The notes: generated by a model from the letters alone, not told the origin. 64,000 nucleotides of DNA from Desulfosporosinus lacus DSM 15449 (GCF_900129935.1 NZ_FQXJ01000009.1:42298-106297), one strand, 5' to 3'. Positions 16,617-26,037 are shown, counted from the stretch's first letter. Numbers and translations are program-made.

Positions 16617-16961
16617 TTGAACCTTGAAAAAAAAAGAGAACGCCTGACCCTACTTCTGCGCATAGACGGCGAACTGGACATGCACACTGCATCCGATCTT
16701 CGACAAGCCATAGACAGTGAGATTGAGAAAAGAGGAATTCGTACAGTCATCCTTAATCTTCAAGATGTTCAGTTTGTCGATAGTTCTGGACTGGGTGTTA
16801 TTCTGGGCAGGTACAAGAAACTGCTTCCTTTAGGCGGAAAACTTAAAATCACGAATGTACCCCCTCACATTTATAAGATCATGGAATTATCCGGTTTACC
16901 AAAAATTATTAGCTTCTATGTTGACGAAGCACATGCCTATGAGGAAGGAAGGGGAGCTTAA
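16617..16961 (+). CDS. spoIIAA: Anti-sigma F factor antagonist
   Basis: STAS-domain protein. I choose the TTG at 16617 (MNLEKKRERL) because AGGGGG is spaced seven bases ahead; the ATG at 16611 is too close to the RBS. 114 aa. DVQFVDSSGLGVILG contains the serine (about 56-57) phosphorylated by SpoIIAB. Unphosphorylated SpoIIAA displaces sigma-F from SpoIIAB in the forespore. First of three tightly packed genes, 1 bp ahead of spoIIAB. Confidence 0.95.
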   Translation: MNLEKKRERLTLLLRIDGELDMHTASDLRQAIDSEIEKRGIRTVILNLQDVQFVDSSGLGVILGRYKKLLPLGGKLKITNVPPHIYKIMELSGLPKIISFYVDEAHAYEEGRGA

Positions 16962-16962
16962 T

Positions 16963-17400
16963 ATGAAATCTAACCAAATAACCCTTACGTTTTCCAGTAT
17001 TGCTGAAAATGTGAGCATTGCCCGTTTACTCATTGCTTCTATAGGAGGGCAATTGGATCTTTCACTTAATGACATCGAAGAGCTTAAAGTCGCGGTTTCC
17101 GAAGCAGTTTCTAATGCTATTATCCACGGATACCAGAGTGTCCCCAATAACATTGTTTACCTCGATCTGGAGATCGCTGACGACACCCTCATTATTGTTG
17201 TAAAGGATGAAGGATGTGGCATCTCTAATGTTGAGCAAGCAATGCAACCTGCTTACAGTACTGATCCTGAGCGAATGGGCCTAGGCTTTGTCTTCATGCA
17301 ATCTTTCATGGACGAGCTTCAAGTAGAATCTAAACTTGAAGTGGGAACAACTGTTACCATGAAGAAGCGCTTCAAGCAAACACCCATCTCCTCTCATTAG
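16963..17400 (+). CDS. spoIIAB: Anti-sigma F factor and SpoIIAA kinase
   Basis: Start at MKSNQITLTF (ATG 16963), with GGAAGGAAGGGGAG upstream inside spoIIAA; 145 aa. GHKL ATPase fold: EAVSNAIIHGY N-box, VKDEGCGI and MGLGF nucleotide-binding glycines. It binds sigma-F or phosphorylates SpoIIAA, giving compartment-specific sigma-F activity. The stop is 15 bp before sigF, where a G-run supplies the next RBS. Confidence 0.96.
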   Translation: MKSNQITLTFSSIAENVSIARLLIASIGGQLDLSLNDIEELKVAVSEAVSNAIIHGYQSVPNNIVYLDLEIADDTLIIVVKDEGCGISNVEQAMQPAYSTDPERMGLGFVFMQSFMDELQVESKLEVGTTVTMKKRFKQTPISSH

Positions 17401-17415
17401 GGGGGGGGCGAAATT

Positions 17416-18213
17416 ATGATTCAACGACTATCAGAAATGAATCTCCCCCACTTTCCTTTGCTCTCGGATAAAGAGATGATGGAATACCTTCATGCTGCTA
17501 AAGAAGGTGATACAGCGGCCCGAGAACGTCTAATCAATTGTAACTTGAAACTAATTTTTAATTTGGTTCAACGTTTCACTCATCGAGGCTATGAGATGGA
17601 AGACCTCTTTCAGATTGGTACTATCGGGCTGATTAAAGCCATCGACAAATTCGACTTCACCTATGGTGTCAAGTTCTCAACTTATGCCGTACCAATGATT
17701 ATCGGAGAAATACGGCGTTTTCTCCGGGATGATCATCCCGTGAAAGTTCCTCGCTCCTATAAGGAACTTGTATATAAAGTGAATCGTGCTCGTGATGAAC
17801 TGTCAGCCACGCTAGGCAGAGAAGCAACAATCGGAGAAATTGCCAATAGTATTGGCATTGATCGAGATGAGATCGTCATAGCACTTGAAGCTATCCAAAG
17901 CCCTACTTCCATCTACGATACCCTTTATCAGGACGACTCGGATCCCATCTACGTTCTCGATCAACTCTCTGATGAAAAGGGTCTTGAGCCTGGCTGGTTC
18001 GAAAAAATCGCCCTTAATGAGGTCTTGGACAAGTTGCCTGAGAGAGAGAAGCGTGTCCTTTTAATGCGATTTTTTGAAGATAAGACCCAGAGTCAAATCG
18101 CCAGTCAGCTTAATCTCTCTCAAGTTCAGATTTCTCGAATCGAACGTGCCGCGCTCCTTAGAATCCGCAAATTAGCCCAAATTAATGATCGTTCAGACAT
18201 AGATCCAGAGTAG
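17416..18213 (+). CDS. sigF: RNA polymerase sigma-F factor (SpoIIAC)
   Basis: 265 aa, ATG start with GGGGGGGCG eight bases upstream. Region 2 is visible as INCNLKLIFNLVQRF and DLFQIGTIGLIKAIDKFD, then TYAVPMIIGEIRRFLRDD. Region 3 contains LGREATIGEIANSIG, and region 4 ends SQIASQLNLSQVQISRIER (helix-turn-helix). Directs early forespore transcription. It converges on dacF with only 12 bp between the stops, so no separate terminator fits between them. Confidence 0.97.
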   Translation: MIQRLSEMNLPHFPLLSDKEMMEYLHAAKEGDTAARERLINCNLKLIFNLVQRFTHRGYEMEDLFQIGTIGLIKAIDKFDFTYGVKFSTYAVPMIIGEIRRFLRDDHPVKVPRSYKELVYKVNRARDELSATLGREATIGEIANSIGIDRDEIVIALEAIQSPTSIYDTLYQDDSDPIYVLDQLSDEKGLEPGWFEKIALNEVLDKLPEREKRVLLMRFFEDKTQSQIASQLNLSQVQISRIERAALLRIRKLAQINDRSDIDPE

Positions 18214-18225
18214 AATGCTTAACGG

Positions 18226-19374
18226 CTAGAAACCGAAAACACCCTTCATAGTACGTCCCAACTGATCGATCAGCCCAGCTTTGGCAACAGGATGATCAGC
18301 AATTAAATTAACGCTCGCTTGCAACTGGTCATTTTGATAAAGTAAAACTTCTCCTAATTTTTGACCCTTCTCAATAGGTGCACTGATTTCTGGGTTAAGC
18401 TTTGTCTCGACCCAGAAATTTTTATCTTTTCCTTTTTCCACTGTTGCTCCCAAGGATTTTTCTGTGATAGCTATTATCTCATTTTCTACCCCTTTACTAA
18501 CTTTAACGACTCCCTGCTTCTCTTCAGCTGGGGCAAACTGTTTAAATTCATATTTAGCAAAACCATAGTTGTAGATTTTCATGGATTCAGCAAAATGTCC
18601 CCTAACTTGAGGTACACCCATAACGACACAAATTAACCTTAATCCATTTCTTTCAACCGTCGATGCCAGACAATATTTAGCCTCATTAGTCCAACCTGTT
18701 TTGAGACCATCCGCACCGGGGTACCACCACAGCAACTTGTTAGTATTCCAAAGCTTAAATTTGCCCTCCCGCAGGTCATATTCCTTCATGCTGGTCAGCT
18801 TACGAATAAGGGGATAATTAATTGCTTCCTTAGAAATCATCGCCAAATCGTATGCACTCGTATAGTGCCCTTCTGCAGGCAGTCCGTATGCATTAGCAAA
18901 ATGCGTGTTTTTTAGTCCTAATTCTTGAGCCTTGCGATTCATTTCCTCTACAAAAGCCTCATGTGTCCCATTGATATGTTCAGCTACTGCGACACAGCCA
19001 TCATTAGCTGATCCTACCGCAATAGCAATTAACATCTGCTCTAAGGTGAAAGTTTCTCCAGGCTCAAGGTAGATTTGAGAACCTCCAAGTTTACAGGCAT
19101 TCTCACTCGCTGTTACGATATCTGTCAACTTAACTTTTTCTGAAGCCACTGCTTCTGCCGCTACCAATAGTGTCATAATCTTAGTGACACTTGCCGGCGG
19201 CAATTCCTTCTGTGCTTCTTTTTCATACAGTATTCGACCAGAAGCCGCGTCCATCAAAATTGCACTCGCTGCTTCCGTCTCGATCTCAACTCCTAATACT
19301 GGCTGCACGTTAGCAAAGCCTATGTTTCCAAGTACAACTGCCATAGCTAAAACGATTGATAAAACTTTGCGCAT
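18226..19374 (-). CDS. dacF: D-alanyl-D-alanine carboxypeptidase (DacF-type PBP)
   Basis: 382 aa with an N-terminal signal peptide (VLSIVLAMAVVLGNIGFA). Penicillin-binding fold S11: ASVTKIMTL (SxxK), VGSANDG (SxN) and DGLKTGWT (KTG). A C-terminal beta-rich domain follows from about residue 280. Removes terminal D-Ala from peptidoglycan stem peptides; in spore formers it tunes cortex cross-linking. In Bacillus dacF sits upstream of and co-oriented with spoIIA; here the two converge. Start ATG at 19374 follows GAGGGGGGAC. Confidence 0.93.
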   Translation of the reverse strand: MRKVLSIVLAMAVVLGNIGFANVQPVLGVEIETEAASAILMDAASGRILYEKEAQKELPPASVTKIMTLLVAAEAVASEKVKLTDIVTASENACKLGGSQIYLEPGETFTLEQMLIAIAVGSANDGCVAVAEHINGTHEAFVEEMNRKAQELGLKNTHFANAYGLPAEGHYTSAYDLAMISKEAINYPLIRKLTSMKEYDLREGKFKLWNTNKLLWWYPGADGLKTGWTNEAKYCLASTVERNGLRLICVVMGVPQVRGHFAESMKIYNYGFAKYEFKQFAPAEEKQGVVKVSKGVENEIIAITEKSLGATVEKGKDKNFWVETKLNPEISAPIEKGQKLGEVLLYQNDQLQASVNLIADHPVAKAGLIDQLGRTMKGVFGF

Positions 19375-19461
19375 CTTTTGTCCCCCCTCATAAAATTAGT
19401 GAAATTAAATGTAAATTTATTATTCCCGAAAAAGTAAATTATATTGCTCCTATAAAATAGG

Positions 19462-19508
19462 AAAAAGCCTTTGTAAATTGCTTAAGCAGGTTACCAAAGG
19501 CCTTTTTT
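19462..19508 (-). terminator. Rho-independent terminator after the CoA-binding gene
   Basis: AAAAAGCCTTTG pairs with CAAAGGCCTTTTTT (one bulge) around a 21-nt loop; the minus-strand transcript ends in CTTTTTCC. It lies about 50 bp past the stop at 19561 and upstream of dacF. Confidence 0.65.
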
Positions 19509-19560
19509 ATATCTAATTTAACCGAGACGTTATCTTCATTGGGAACTCCACCCACTCGCT

Positions 19561-20058
19561 TCAATACCTGCCAAACCGCTTCATAGGTACTTTAACATCT
19601 CTAAGTCCATGCCAATAACAGGGACTTAAATAGCGCAAACTTATTTTAGAAGGATAAAGTCTGTGCCTCAGCACACACCCGCGAATAACCTCAATTCCTG
19701 AGCTGTCGCATTCTTGTTGGAGTTCCCGAGTCCAGGTTTGTTCTTGGAACCAAATCTTACTGCATCCTGCAGACACCGCATCCGGAACCAGAGACTTGAG
19801 CCTTTCAGGCAACAGACACGGTACAACGACCGTTACCTTGTCTGTCAGTTGCGCTAGATTGGAGTAGACCTTGCTCCCGTCTATGCGAGATAAACCCTCA
19901 GCAACGGGATATACAACACATCTGAAATCTTTCAATGCCCGCCAAACCTTCCAAGCATGTTTATGTTTTTGAAATTTTTGGGCATCCCCTAGCACGGCAA
20001 ACGTATCCTGAGTTGATAACCCTTCGGCCAAAGGGTAAAAATTTTTCTCACGCGCCAT
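19561..20058 (-). CDS. CoA-binding (CoA_binding_2) domain protein
   Basis: Start at MAREKNFYPL (ATG 20058) with GGAGGGGG upstream; 165 aa. Rossmann-type CoA-binding domain as in the YccU family: FAVLGDAQKFQKHKHAWKVWRAL, VYPVAEGL, a mid strand VTVVVPCLLPE, then SAGCSKIWFQEQTW. Family members bind CoA or act in CoA metabolism, but no specific role is established. Compared with typical members the glycine-rich loop (VGAS type) is changed to LGDAQ and the tail is basic. Single gene with its own terminator. Confidence 0.65.
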   Translation of the reverse strand: MAREKNFYPLAEGLSTQDTFAVLGDAQKFQKHKHAWKVWRALKDFRCVVYPVAEGLSRIDGSKVYSNLAQLTDKVTVVVPCLLPERLKSLVPDAVSAGCSKIWFQEQTWTRELQQECDSSGIEVIRGCVLRHRLYPSKISLRYLSPCYWHGLRDVKVPMKRFGRY

Positions 20059-20155
20059 AACAAAAATCCCCCTCCCCAGTTGCACTTATAATATGCATAC
20101 GTGAGGAGGGGAATATTATGAGTGAAGTGGGAGTGTTACGATAATTATAAATCGT

Positions 20156-21457
20156 TTACTGTATAACCTCCTCAATTAAAGAAGGCAACTCAGGAGCTTC
20201 ATTTCCTACAGAAACTAAGTCTTTAGCTAATAGCAGTCCCTCTGCTAACTTTTCTTTATCACTGCCATAGAGCTGCAATAGAGGTTCTCCGGCTTCTACC
20301 CACTCTCCAGCCTTTTTAACTAGTAAGACCCCTGTACCTAAATCAATGGGACTGTCCTTTGTAGTTCGACCTGCACCGAGAGTCATAGCTAAAATCCCAA
20401 CTTTTTGTGCATCAAAGGGTTGTACGTACCCAGATTGATGAGCAAGGATGGGTAAATTCCATGGTGTGACCTTAAGGCTTCGATCGATTACAGCTTGAGC
20501 ATCTCCCCCCTGCTCTGTTATAAAGGCTAAAAATTTATTCCACGCTGCACCACTTTCTATGCTATGAAGCAAGCATTTCTTGCCTGCCCCAACATTGGGT
20601 ACAGAGTCTCCAGCCACAAGCATCCAAGCTCCCAATTCTAAACAGACTTTCATTAAATCATCCGGACCCTTCCCCTGCAAGGCATCCGCCACTTCAAGGA
20701 CTTCCAAGCTATTTCCGACAGCGCGGCCCAGGGGCTGATTCATATTGCTTAATACTGCAATCGTCTGTCGCCCAAGAGCTTTGCCAATGTCCACCATTGT
20801 CCTTGCTAATATTCGGGCATCTTCAACCGTCTTCATGAAGGCGCCAGAACCGTACTTTACGTCCAAGACGATCCCTTGGGCTCCTGCAGCAATCTTCTTA
20901 CTCATTACAGAAGAGGCAATCAGAGGAATGGAACTGACAGTCCCAGTGACATCGCGGAGAGCATAAAGTTTTTTGTCGGCAGGTACGAGATTCCCCGTTT
21001 GGGCGATGACGGATAATCCGATCTTCTTAACTTGCGTCAGGAATTCTTCCTGTGTAAGCTCAACCCGAAATCCAGGTATCGAGCTAAGCTTATCGATCGT
21101 TCCACCAGTATGCCCAAGCCCTCTCCCTGACATTTTTGCCACAGGCACCCCACAGGCTGCAACCATTGGCCCGATCAGTAAGGTAGCTTTATCCCCCACC
21201 CCTCCTGTGCTGTGTTTATCGACAAATCGCCCGCCAATAGTAGAGAGATCCAGTTGATCTCCGCTATTGGCCATCGCCAAGGTAAGTTCGGCAGTTTCCT
21301 CAAGGGACATACCCCGAAAATAAACCGCCATAGCCCAAGCAGACATTTGGTAATCTGGGATATCTCCTTGAACATACCCTTTGATAATAAATCGGATTTC
21401 CTTCTTAGAAAGGGATTCCCCGTCTCTTTTCTTCACAATTAGATCTGTCATGCGCAT
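20156..21457 (-). CDS. pdp: Pyrimidine-nucleoside phosphorylase
   Basis: 433 aa; ATG at 21457 follows GGAGTG by seven bases. Thymidine phosphorylase family: STGGVGDKATL phosphate loop, KMSGRGLGHTGGTIDKLSS family signature, SSVMSKKIAAG, and a C-terminal alpha/beta domain ending in a KAGEWVEAGEPL stretch. Splits uridine, deoxyuridine and thymidine with phosphate into base and (deoxy)ribose-1-phosphate. Last gene of a salvage operon deoB-punA-pdp with 12 bp to punA, so pentose-1-phosphate can be passed to DeoB. Confidence 0.95.
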   Translation of the reverse strand: MRMTDLIVKKRDGESLSKKEIRFIIKGYVQGDIPDYQMSAWAMAVYFRGMSLEETAELTLAMANSGDQLDLSTIGGRFVDKHSTGGVGDKATLLIGPMVAACGVPVAKMSGRGLGHTGGTIDKLSSIPGFRVELTQEEFLTQVKKIGLSVIAQTGNLVPADKKLYALRDVTGTVSSIPLIASSVMSKKIAAGAQGIVLDVKYGSGAFMKTVEDARILARTMVDIGKALGRQTIAVLSNMNQPLGRAVGNSLEVLEVADALQGKGPDDLMKVCLELGAWMLVAGDSVPNVGAGKKCLLHSIESGAAWNKFLAFITEQGGDAQAVIDRSLKVTPWNLPILAHQSGYVQPFDAQKVGILAMTLGAGRTTKDSPIDLGTGVLLVKKAGEWVEAGEPLLQLYGSDKEKLAEGLLLAKDLVSVGNEAPELPSLIEEVIQ

Positions 21458-21469
21458 ATGAAATCACTC

Positions 21470-22300
21470 CTAAAGTACTCTCATGAGTCCCTGCACAAAG
21501 TTGACAAATTTCTTTTCAACCCGTTCAGCTGTTTCCATAACTTCTGTGTGACTAAGTTTTTGGGGCAATATGCCAGCTGCCATATTGGTTACACACGAGA
21601 TCCCTAAGACCTTCATGCCACCATGATTGGCAACTATAACTTCGGGAACAGTACTCATGCCCACCATATCTGCCCCAATCACACGCAAATGGCGAATTTC
21701 GGCAGGGGTTTCATAGCTGGGACCGCTCATGGCCGCATAAACCCCTTCGTGAGGATGAATTTCATGCTCTTGCACAATAGCTAACGCTTTTTTACGCCAC
21801 TCTGAATTATATCCCTCGCTTAGGTCTGGAAAGCGAGGACCTAGATTTGAAAGATTCGACCCACGCAAAGGATTTTCACCCATCATGTTGAGATGATCTT
21901 TAATGAGTATTAGATCTCCCGGACGGAATTCTGGATTTATTCCCCCTGCTGCATTCGTAACCACAAGTCCAGTTACTCCTAAGACTTGCATTACCCGTAT
22001 CGGGAAGGTCACTTCCTGCATCGTATAGCCTTCATAATAGTGAAAGCGGCCTTGCATGACTACAACTGAGCGATCCTCAACTTTTCCAAAAACTAATTTG
22101 CCCGCATGTCCCTCAACCGTCGAAACAGGAAAATGTGGAATGTCTTTGTAGCTAATTGTTACCTTATCCTTAACTAGATCAGCAAAAGCCCCTAACCCCG
22201 AGCCTAGAATAATACCCAGCTCAGGCAGCGAAGGAACTCTCTCTATAAGGTAACTGCGCGCCTCAGCTAATTTAGAATTATATTCCTTTTCCGAAATCAT
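21470..22300 (-). CDS. punA: Purine-nucleoside phosphorylase (PNP-I, trimeric type)
   Basis: 276 aa; AAGGAGG RBS ahead of ATG 22300. Motifs: LGIILGSGLGAFAD phosphate-binding loop, GRFHYYEGY, VTNAAGGINP, GPSYETPAEIR and DMVGMSTVPEVIVA, all typical of the purine-specific trimeric class. Cleaves inosine and guanosine (and deoxy forms) with phosphate. Four bases separate it from deoB, giving translational coupling. Confidence 0.95.
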   Translation of the reverse strand: MISEKEYNSKLAEARSYLIERVPSLPELGIILGSGLGAFADLVKDKVTISYKDIPHFPVSTVEGHAGKLVFGKVEDRSVVVMQGRFHYYEGYTMQEVTFPIRVMQVLGVTGLVVTNAAGGINPEFRPGDLILIKDHLNMMGENPLRGSNLSNLGPRFPDLSEGYNSEWRKKALAIVQEHEIHPHEGVYAAMSGPSYETPAEIRHLRVIGADMVGMSTVPEVIVANHGGMKVLGISCVTNMAAGILPQKLSHTEVMETAERVEKKFVNFVQGLMRVL

Positions 22301-22304
22301 TAAA

Positions 22305-23477
22305 TTACCTCCTTATATCTGAATAAAAACTTTTTCCATTTGCCATTGCCTCAGTATTAAGGTATTCGACCACAGTTGCCCCTAAATCTGCGAAGGTAGA
22401 TCTCACGCCCAGGTTGACCCCCTTGTTCAGGATTGGCCCACAAACCAATAACGGAACATATTCCCGGGTGTGATCTGTACCAGGCATGGTTGGATCACAC
22501 CCATGATCCGCCGTAATGATAAGCATGTCCTCTGACCGCAGGGCTTCAAATATCTCCGGTAAGCGGGCATCAAAATCCTCTAAAGCCTTAGCATACCCTT
22601 CGACATCATTTCGGTGTCCATATATCATATCGAAATCGACAAGATTGGCCATAATCAGGCCGGTTTCTACCTTGGCCATATATGCTAAAGTTTTATCAAC
22701 GCTCTCCATATTCCCTTTTGAGGGAACATAGTCAGTTACACCCCGGCCAGCATAAATATCATTTATCTTGCCCACCGTGCAAACTTCTAGCCCGCGTTCC
22801 TTTATATATTCTAATAATATTTTATGAGGGGGTTGGAGAGCAAAGTCATGCCTGTTTGAGGTGCGGTAAAAATTCCCTCTCTCTCCGAGAAATGGCCGTG
22901 CAATTACGCGTCCAACACGCAATTCATCCGTCAGCATAGTACGTGCTGTCTGACATATGCGCATGAGCTCAGGCAAAGGAATAATCTCTTCATGGGCAGC
23001 CACTTGAAAAACGGAGTCAGCTGAAGTATAGACAATAGGTTTCCCTGTCCGTACATGCTCTTCACCAAGACGCTGAATGATCTCGGTCCCAGAAGCAACT
23101 TCATTACCGATCACCTTTCTCCCAATCTCTAGCTCATAGCGTTCGATAAAATCCCTTGGAAAACCTTGGGGAAAGGTTGGAAGGGCTCTCTCCAGTATTA
23201 CTCCCGCCATCTCCCAATGCCCGGTTGTTGTATCCTTACCTAGAGATCGTTCTGCCATTTTTCCAAAATTGCCCTCAGGGGCAGGAGCTGCGGGTACTCC
23301 CGTGATGGAATTAATATTTCCCAAACCAAGTTTTTGAAGATGAGGGAGGTTAAGTCCTCCTCGCCGACGAGCAACATTGCCTAATGTATAGCTCCCCAAG
23401 TCCCCGTATTTCTCAGCATCGGGCATTTCACCTATTCCAACGCTGTCCAATACAATAATTATAACTCTCCGTGGCAT
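22305..23477 (-). CDS. deoB: Phosphopentomutase
   Basis: ATG at 23477 (MPRRVIIIVL) is preferred, with AAGGA four bases upstream; a GTG four codons earlier is an alternative. 390 aa. Alkaline-phosphatase-superfamily metal ligands: VLDSVGIGEMPDA, GKDTTTGHWEM (phosphorylated Thr), DFDMIYGHRND and ITADHGCDPT with PGTDHTREYVP. Converts (deoxy)ribose-1-phosphate to the 5-phosphate. It slightly overlaps or abuts the xerD stop, so the salvage genes may be co-transcribed with xerD. Confidence 0.96.
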   Translation of the reverse strand: MPRRVIIIVLDSVGIGEMPDAEKYGDLGSYTLGNVARRRGGLNLPHLQKLGLGNINSITGVPAAPAPEGNFGKMAERSLGKDTTTGHWEMAGVILERALPTFPQGFPRDFIERYELEIGRKVIGNEVASGTEIIQRLGEEHVRTGKPIVYTSADSVFQVAAHEEIIPLPELMRICQTARTMLTDELRVGRVIARPFLGERGNFYRTSNRHDFALQPPHKILLEYIKERGLEVCTVGKINDIYAGRGVTDYVPSKGNMESVDKTLAYMAKVETGLIMANLVDFDMIYGHRNDVEGYAKALEDFDARLPEIFEALRSEDMLIITADHGCDPTMPGTDHTREYVPLLVCGPILNKGVNLGVRSTFADLGATVVEYLNTEAMANGKSFYSDIRR

Positions 23478-23485
23478 GTCTTCCT

Positions 23486-24394
23486 TCACTCCCTAATCTT
23501 ATAATCCGCTCGTGGATGAGCTTTCTGAAAAACATCTAACAAGCGCCTCCGTGTCAGATGGGTATAGATCTGAGTGGTCGAGATGTCTGCATGTCCTAAC
23601 ATTTCTTGAACCGAACGCAAATCCGCCCCATGATCCAGAAGATGGGTTGCAAAACTGTGGCGAAACATATGAGGAGAAATCGATTGCTCAAGATTATGAT
23701 CTTTTCCCCATTTTTTCAGAATATACACGACTCCTTGACGAGTCAGAGGACGTCCATGAGAATTCAAAAAAAGAATATCGCTTTTTTGCTTACCGCATAA
23801 ACGCCCGCGCGGCCCGTTTAAGTAACGCTCCAGACCTCGAATTGCAGGTTCGCCTAACGGTACAATCCGCTCCTTATTCCCTTTGCCGATACAGCGTACA
23901 TACCCCACATCCAATGAAACATCCGACAAGCGCAGCCCAATCAGTTCCGAAACTCGAAGCCCGCTGCTATAGAGAACTTCCAGCATCGTTAAATTTCTCA
24001 GAGTAAGATCCGTTTCCTCCTCTGATTTTAATAGTTTGTCCATTGTAACTTCCGACAACACCTTCGGAAGTGGTTGATTCAGCTTTGGAGTCACTAAATA
24101 TGTACTTGGATTATCGCCACGTTGCCCTTCATCCAGCAAAAACGCAAAAAATCCTCGGAGTGTTGCATTACATCGTGCAATAGTTCGAGGGGATTTTCCA
24201 GCTTCCTTGCATTTTAGCAGAAACAGAAACAAATCATTGCCCTCACAGACGGAAATGTCCGTACCACGCTGTTCAAGGTAGCTCATCAACTGACGCAAGT
24301 CACGTTCATACGCCTGCCTAGTGTTCTCAGAAAGCCCCCGCTCAACATGCAAGTAGGTCAAGTACTTTTTCAAAATCTTCTCTTCGGAGGTCAC
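23486..24394 (-). CDS. xerD: Tyrosine site-specific recombinase XerD
   Basis: GTG at 24394 follows a run of GGGGG at good spacing; 302 aa. N-terminal SAM-like core-binding domain (about 1-90: TYLHVERGLSENTRQAY). The catalytic domain has SGLRVSELI (first Arg), KGNKERIVPLG, HMFRHSFATH (His, Arg), LGHADIS (His) and QIYTH (Tyr). With XerC it resolves chromosome dimers at dif. Located beside deoB-punA as in Bacillus (ripX-drm-punA). Half of the palindromic mini-element lies in its leader. Confidence 0.95.
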   Translation of the reverse strand: MTSEEKILKKYLTYLHVERGLSENTRQAYERDLRQLMSYLEQRGTDISVCEGNDLFLFLLKCKEAGKSPRTIARCNATLRGFFAFLLDEGQRGDNPSTYLVTPKLNQPLPKVLSEVTMDKLLKSEEETDLTLRNLTMLEVLYSSGLRVSELIGLRLSDVSLDVGYVRCIGKGNKERIVPLGEPAIRGLERYLNGPRGRLCGKQKSDILFLNSHGRPLTRQGVVYILKKWGKDHNLEQSISPHMFRHSFATHLLDHGADLRSVQEMLGHADISTTQIYTHLTRRRLLDVFQKAHPRADYKIRE

Positions 24395-24446
24395 TTCTAT
24401 CCCCCCTTTCTTACTATGTTCTACACAGAGAGGGGATTTTCCTTGT

Positions 24447-24466
24447 ACTAGCGGAAAGTATAAATT
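24447..24466. repeat. Possible half copy of the palindromic mini-element (xerD leader)
   Basis: ACTAGCGGAAAGTATAAATT matches the left arm of the elements at 16387 and 51074 with a few changes; no right arm follows. It is 53 bp upstream of the xerD start. Confidence 0.3.
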
Positions 24467-24486
24467 CAACTAAGGCACATCCTGTA

Positions 24487-24687
24487 TTAACTATTTATCT
24501 CTCTGGAAAGAGTTATTTCTACCCGCAGAGGATTGCCATGTGGATTTTTCTCATTATGTAACAGAGAAGACATTAAGTTATTACACACAGCAACTAGTTT
24601 TGGCAGAAGAACGGCAAGTATTATTAAAAGCACAAATACCCTGCCAAGATAAAGAAAAAAATCCACCCAGCTTTTTGTTGGCCGCAT
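24487..24687 (-). CDS. Small single-pass membrane protein, 66 aa
   Basis: ATG at 24687 (MRPTKSWVDF) preceded by a run of eight G. One hydrophobic helix (YLGRVFVLLIILAVLLPKLVAV, about residues 13-35) lies after a short N-terminal segment. The tail is hydrophilic (NEKNPHGNPLRVEITLSREI). I recognise no family. It sits between ald and xerD, 93 bp upstream of the xerD start, so it may be in the xerD-deoB operon. Small size leaves doubt, but the RBS and TM pattern support it. Confidence 0.5.
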   Translation of the reverse strand: MRPTKSWVDFFLYLGRVFVLLIILAVLLPKLVAVCNNLMSSLLHNEKNPHGNPLRVEITLSREINS

Positions 24688-24815
24688 CACGCCCCCCCCT
24701 ATCCCTAAAACCTATGCACCTCCTGATTGTCCTTATCCTAGAAAAAAGAAAGGGACCGTAATCTTATCTTCATAACGCTCCCATCAGGCGGGCTCGTAGC
24801 CACCATTGCTGCAAT

Positions 24816-24851
24816 AAAAAAGAGCGGTCTCCGAATTAACGGATTCCACTC
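24816..24851 (-). terminator. Rho-independent terminator of ald
   Basis: On the minus strand GAGTGG pairs with CCGCTC around an inner TCCG/CGGA stem, followed by six T. It lies about 70 bp past the ald stop. Confidence 0.7.
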
Positions 24852-24921
24852 GATGATAAACAAACCATGCTCTGCAGTTTATTCGTATTTGAACATTTCT
24901 AATTAAATCGGCGCACTCTGC

Positions 24922-26037
24922 TTAGAGCAGAGCTTCTTCTAATGGAGTATACATAATGTTCAAGGATTGAGCGACAGCCTTATAGGTCAACTTGCCATTG
25001 ATGACATTAACCCCTTTACGCAGGGATCTATTCTCTTGAATCGCCTTAAAATAACCCTTATTTACGATTTCAAGGGCATAACCAAGTGTAACATTAGTCA
25101 AGGCAAAGGTTGATGTACGGGCAACTGCTCCGGCGATATTTGGAACTGCGTAATGAACAACCCCATATTTAATAAAGGTGGGATCATCATGGGTTGTAAC
25201 ACGATCAATAGTCGCAATACTGCCGCCTTGGTCGATAGCAACATCGACAATAACACTTCCGGGAGACATTGCTTTCACCATGTCCTCAGTTACCAGGTGA
25301 GGTGCACGGGCGCCGGGAATAAGAACCGCTCCAACTAATAAATCCGCTTTAGCCACACTATTGGCTATATTAAAGGGATTTGAAGCCAAAGTTCTCACTC
25401 GGCCATTAAACATTTCATCAATGTCCCTAAGCCGCTGAGTGCTTTTTTCCACTATCGTAACTCCTGCTCCCAAGCCAATGGCCATCCTTGCAGCATTTGT
25501 TCCAACAATTCCGCCTCCAATGATGGTGACGTTTGCAGGAGTAACTCCTGGAACACCACCAAGCAGAATGCCTTTTCCACCATTAGGTTTTTCGAGTAAT
25601 TCAGCTCCTATTTGAATTGACATGCGTCCAGCTACTTCACTCATTGGAATAAGCAATGGCAATGAGCCATTATCCAATTGAATGGTTTCGTAGGCTATTG
25701 CTACTACTTGTTTCTCCATCAGTGCTTTCGTTAATTCCGGTTCTCTTGCCAGATGCAAATAAGTAAATAGAATTTGTCCCTTTTTGAAATAGGCATATTC
25801 TTCGGCTACCGGTTCTTTAACCTTAATAATCATTTCGGCTTGCCATACTTTTTCTGATGAATCAACGATCTGAGCACCAGCATCAATATACTGTTGATCG
25901 GTGATACCACTTCCTTCTCCAGCAGACATCTCCACAAGAACTTTATGCCCAGTCAAAGTAAAAGCGTGGACTCCGGCTGGGGTGATAGCCACACGACTCT
26001 CATTATTTTTTGTCTCTTTCGGTACTCCAATCAGCAT
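24922..26037 (-). CDS. ald: Alanine dehydrogenase
   Basis: 371 aa, ATG with GGAGG upstream. [23 protein letters not shown] start signature, substrate Lys near 75 ([17 protein letters not shown]), [22 protein letters not shown]-binding glycines, and [13 protein letters not shown]. Reversible NAD-dependent oxidation of L-alanine to pyruvate and ammonium. Monocistronic with its own terminator. In spore formers it supports sporulation and germination carbon flow. Confidence 0.96.
   Translation of the reverse strand: MLIGVPKETKNNESRVAITPAGVHAFTLTGHKVLVEMSAGEGSGITDQQYIDAGAQIVDSSEKVWQAEMIIKVKEPVAEEYAYFKKGQILFTYLHLAREPELTKALMEKQVVAIAYETIQLDNGSLPLLIPMSEVAGRMSIQIGAELLEKPNGGKGILLGGVPGVTPANVTIIGGGIVGTNAARMAIGLGAGVTIVEKSTQRLRDIDEMFNGRVRTLASNPFNIANSVAKADLLVGAVLIPGARAPHLVTEDMVKAMSPGSVIVDVAIDQGGSIATIDRVTTHDDPTFIKYGVVHYAVPNIAGAVARTSTFALTNVTLGYALEIVNKGYFKAIQENRSLRKGVNVINGKLTYKAVAQSLNIMYTPLEEALL

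Noticed and set aside
20118..20144. Eight-codon plus-strand ORF with a perfect AGGAGGGG Shine-Dalgarno
   Set aside because: The spacer is squeezed between two minus-strand genes and has no clear promoter; probably chance purine-rich DNA.
23512..24006. 164-aa plus-strand frame opposite xerD
   Set aside because: Antisense shadow of the XerD catalytic domain with no RBS and unnatural composition.
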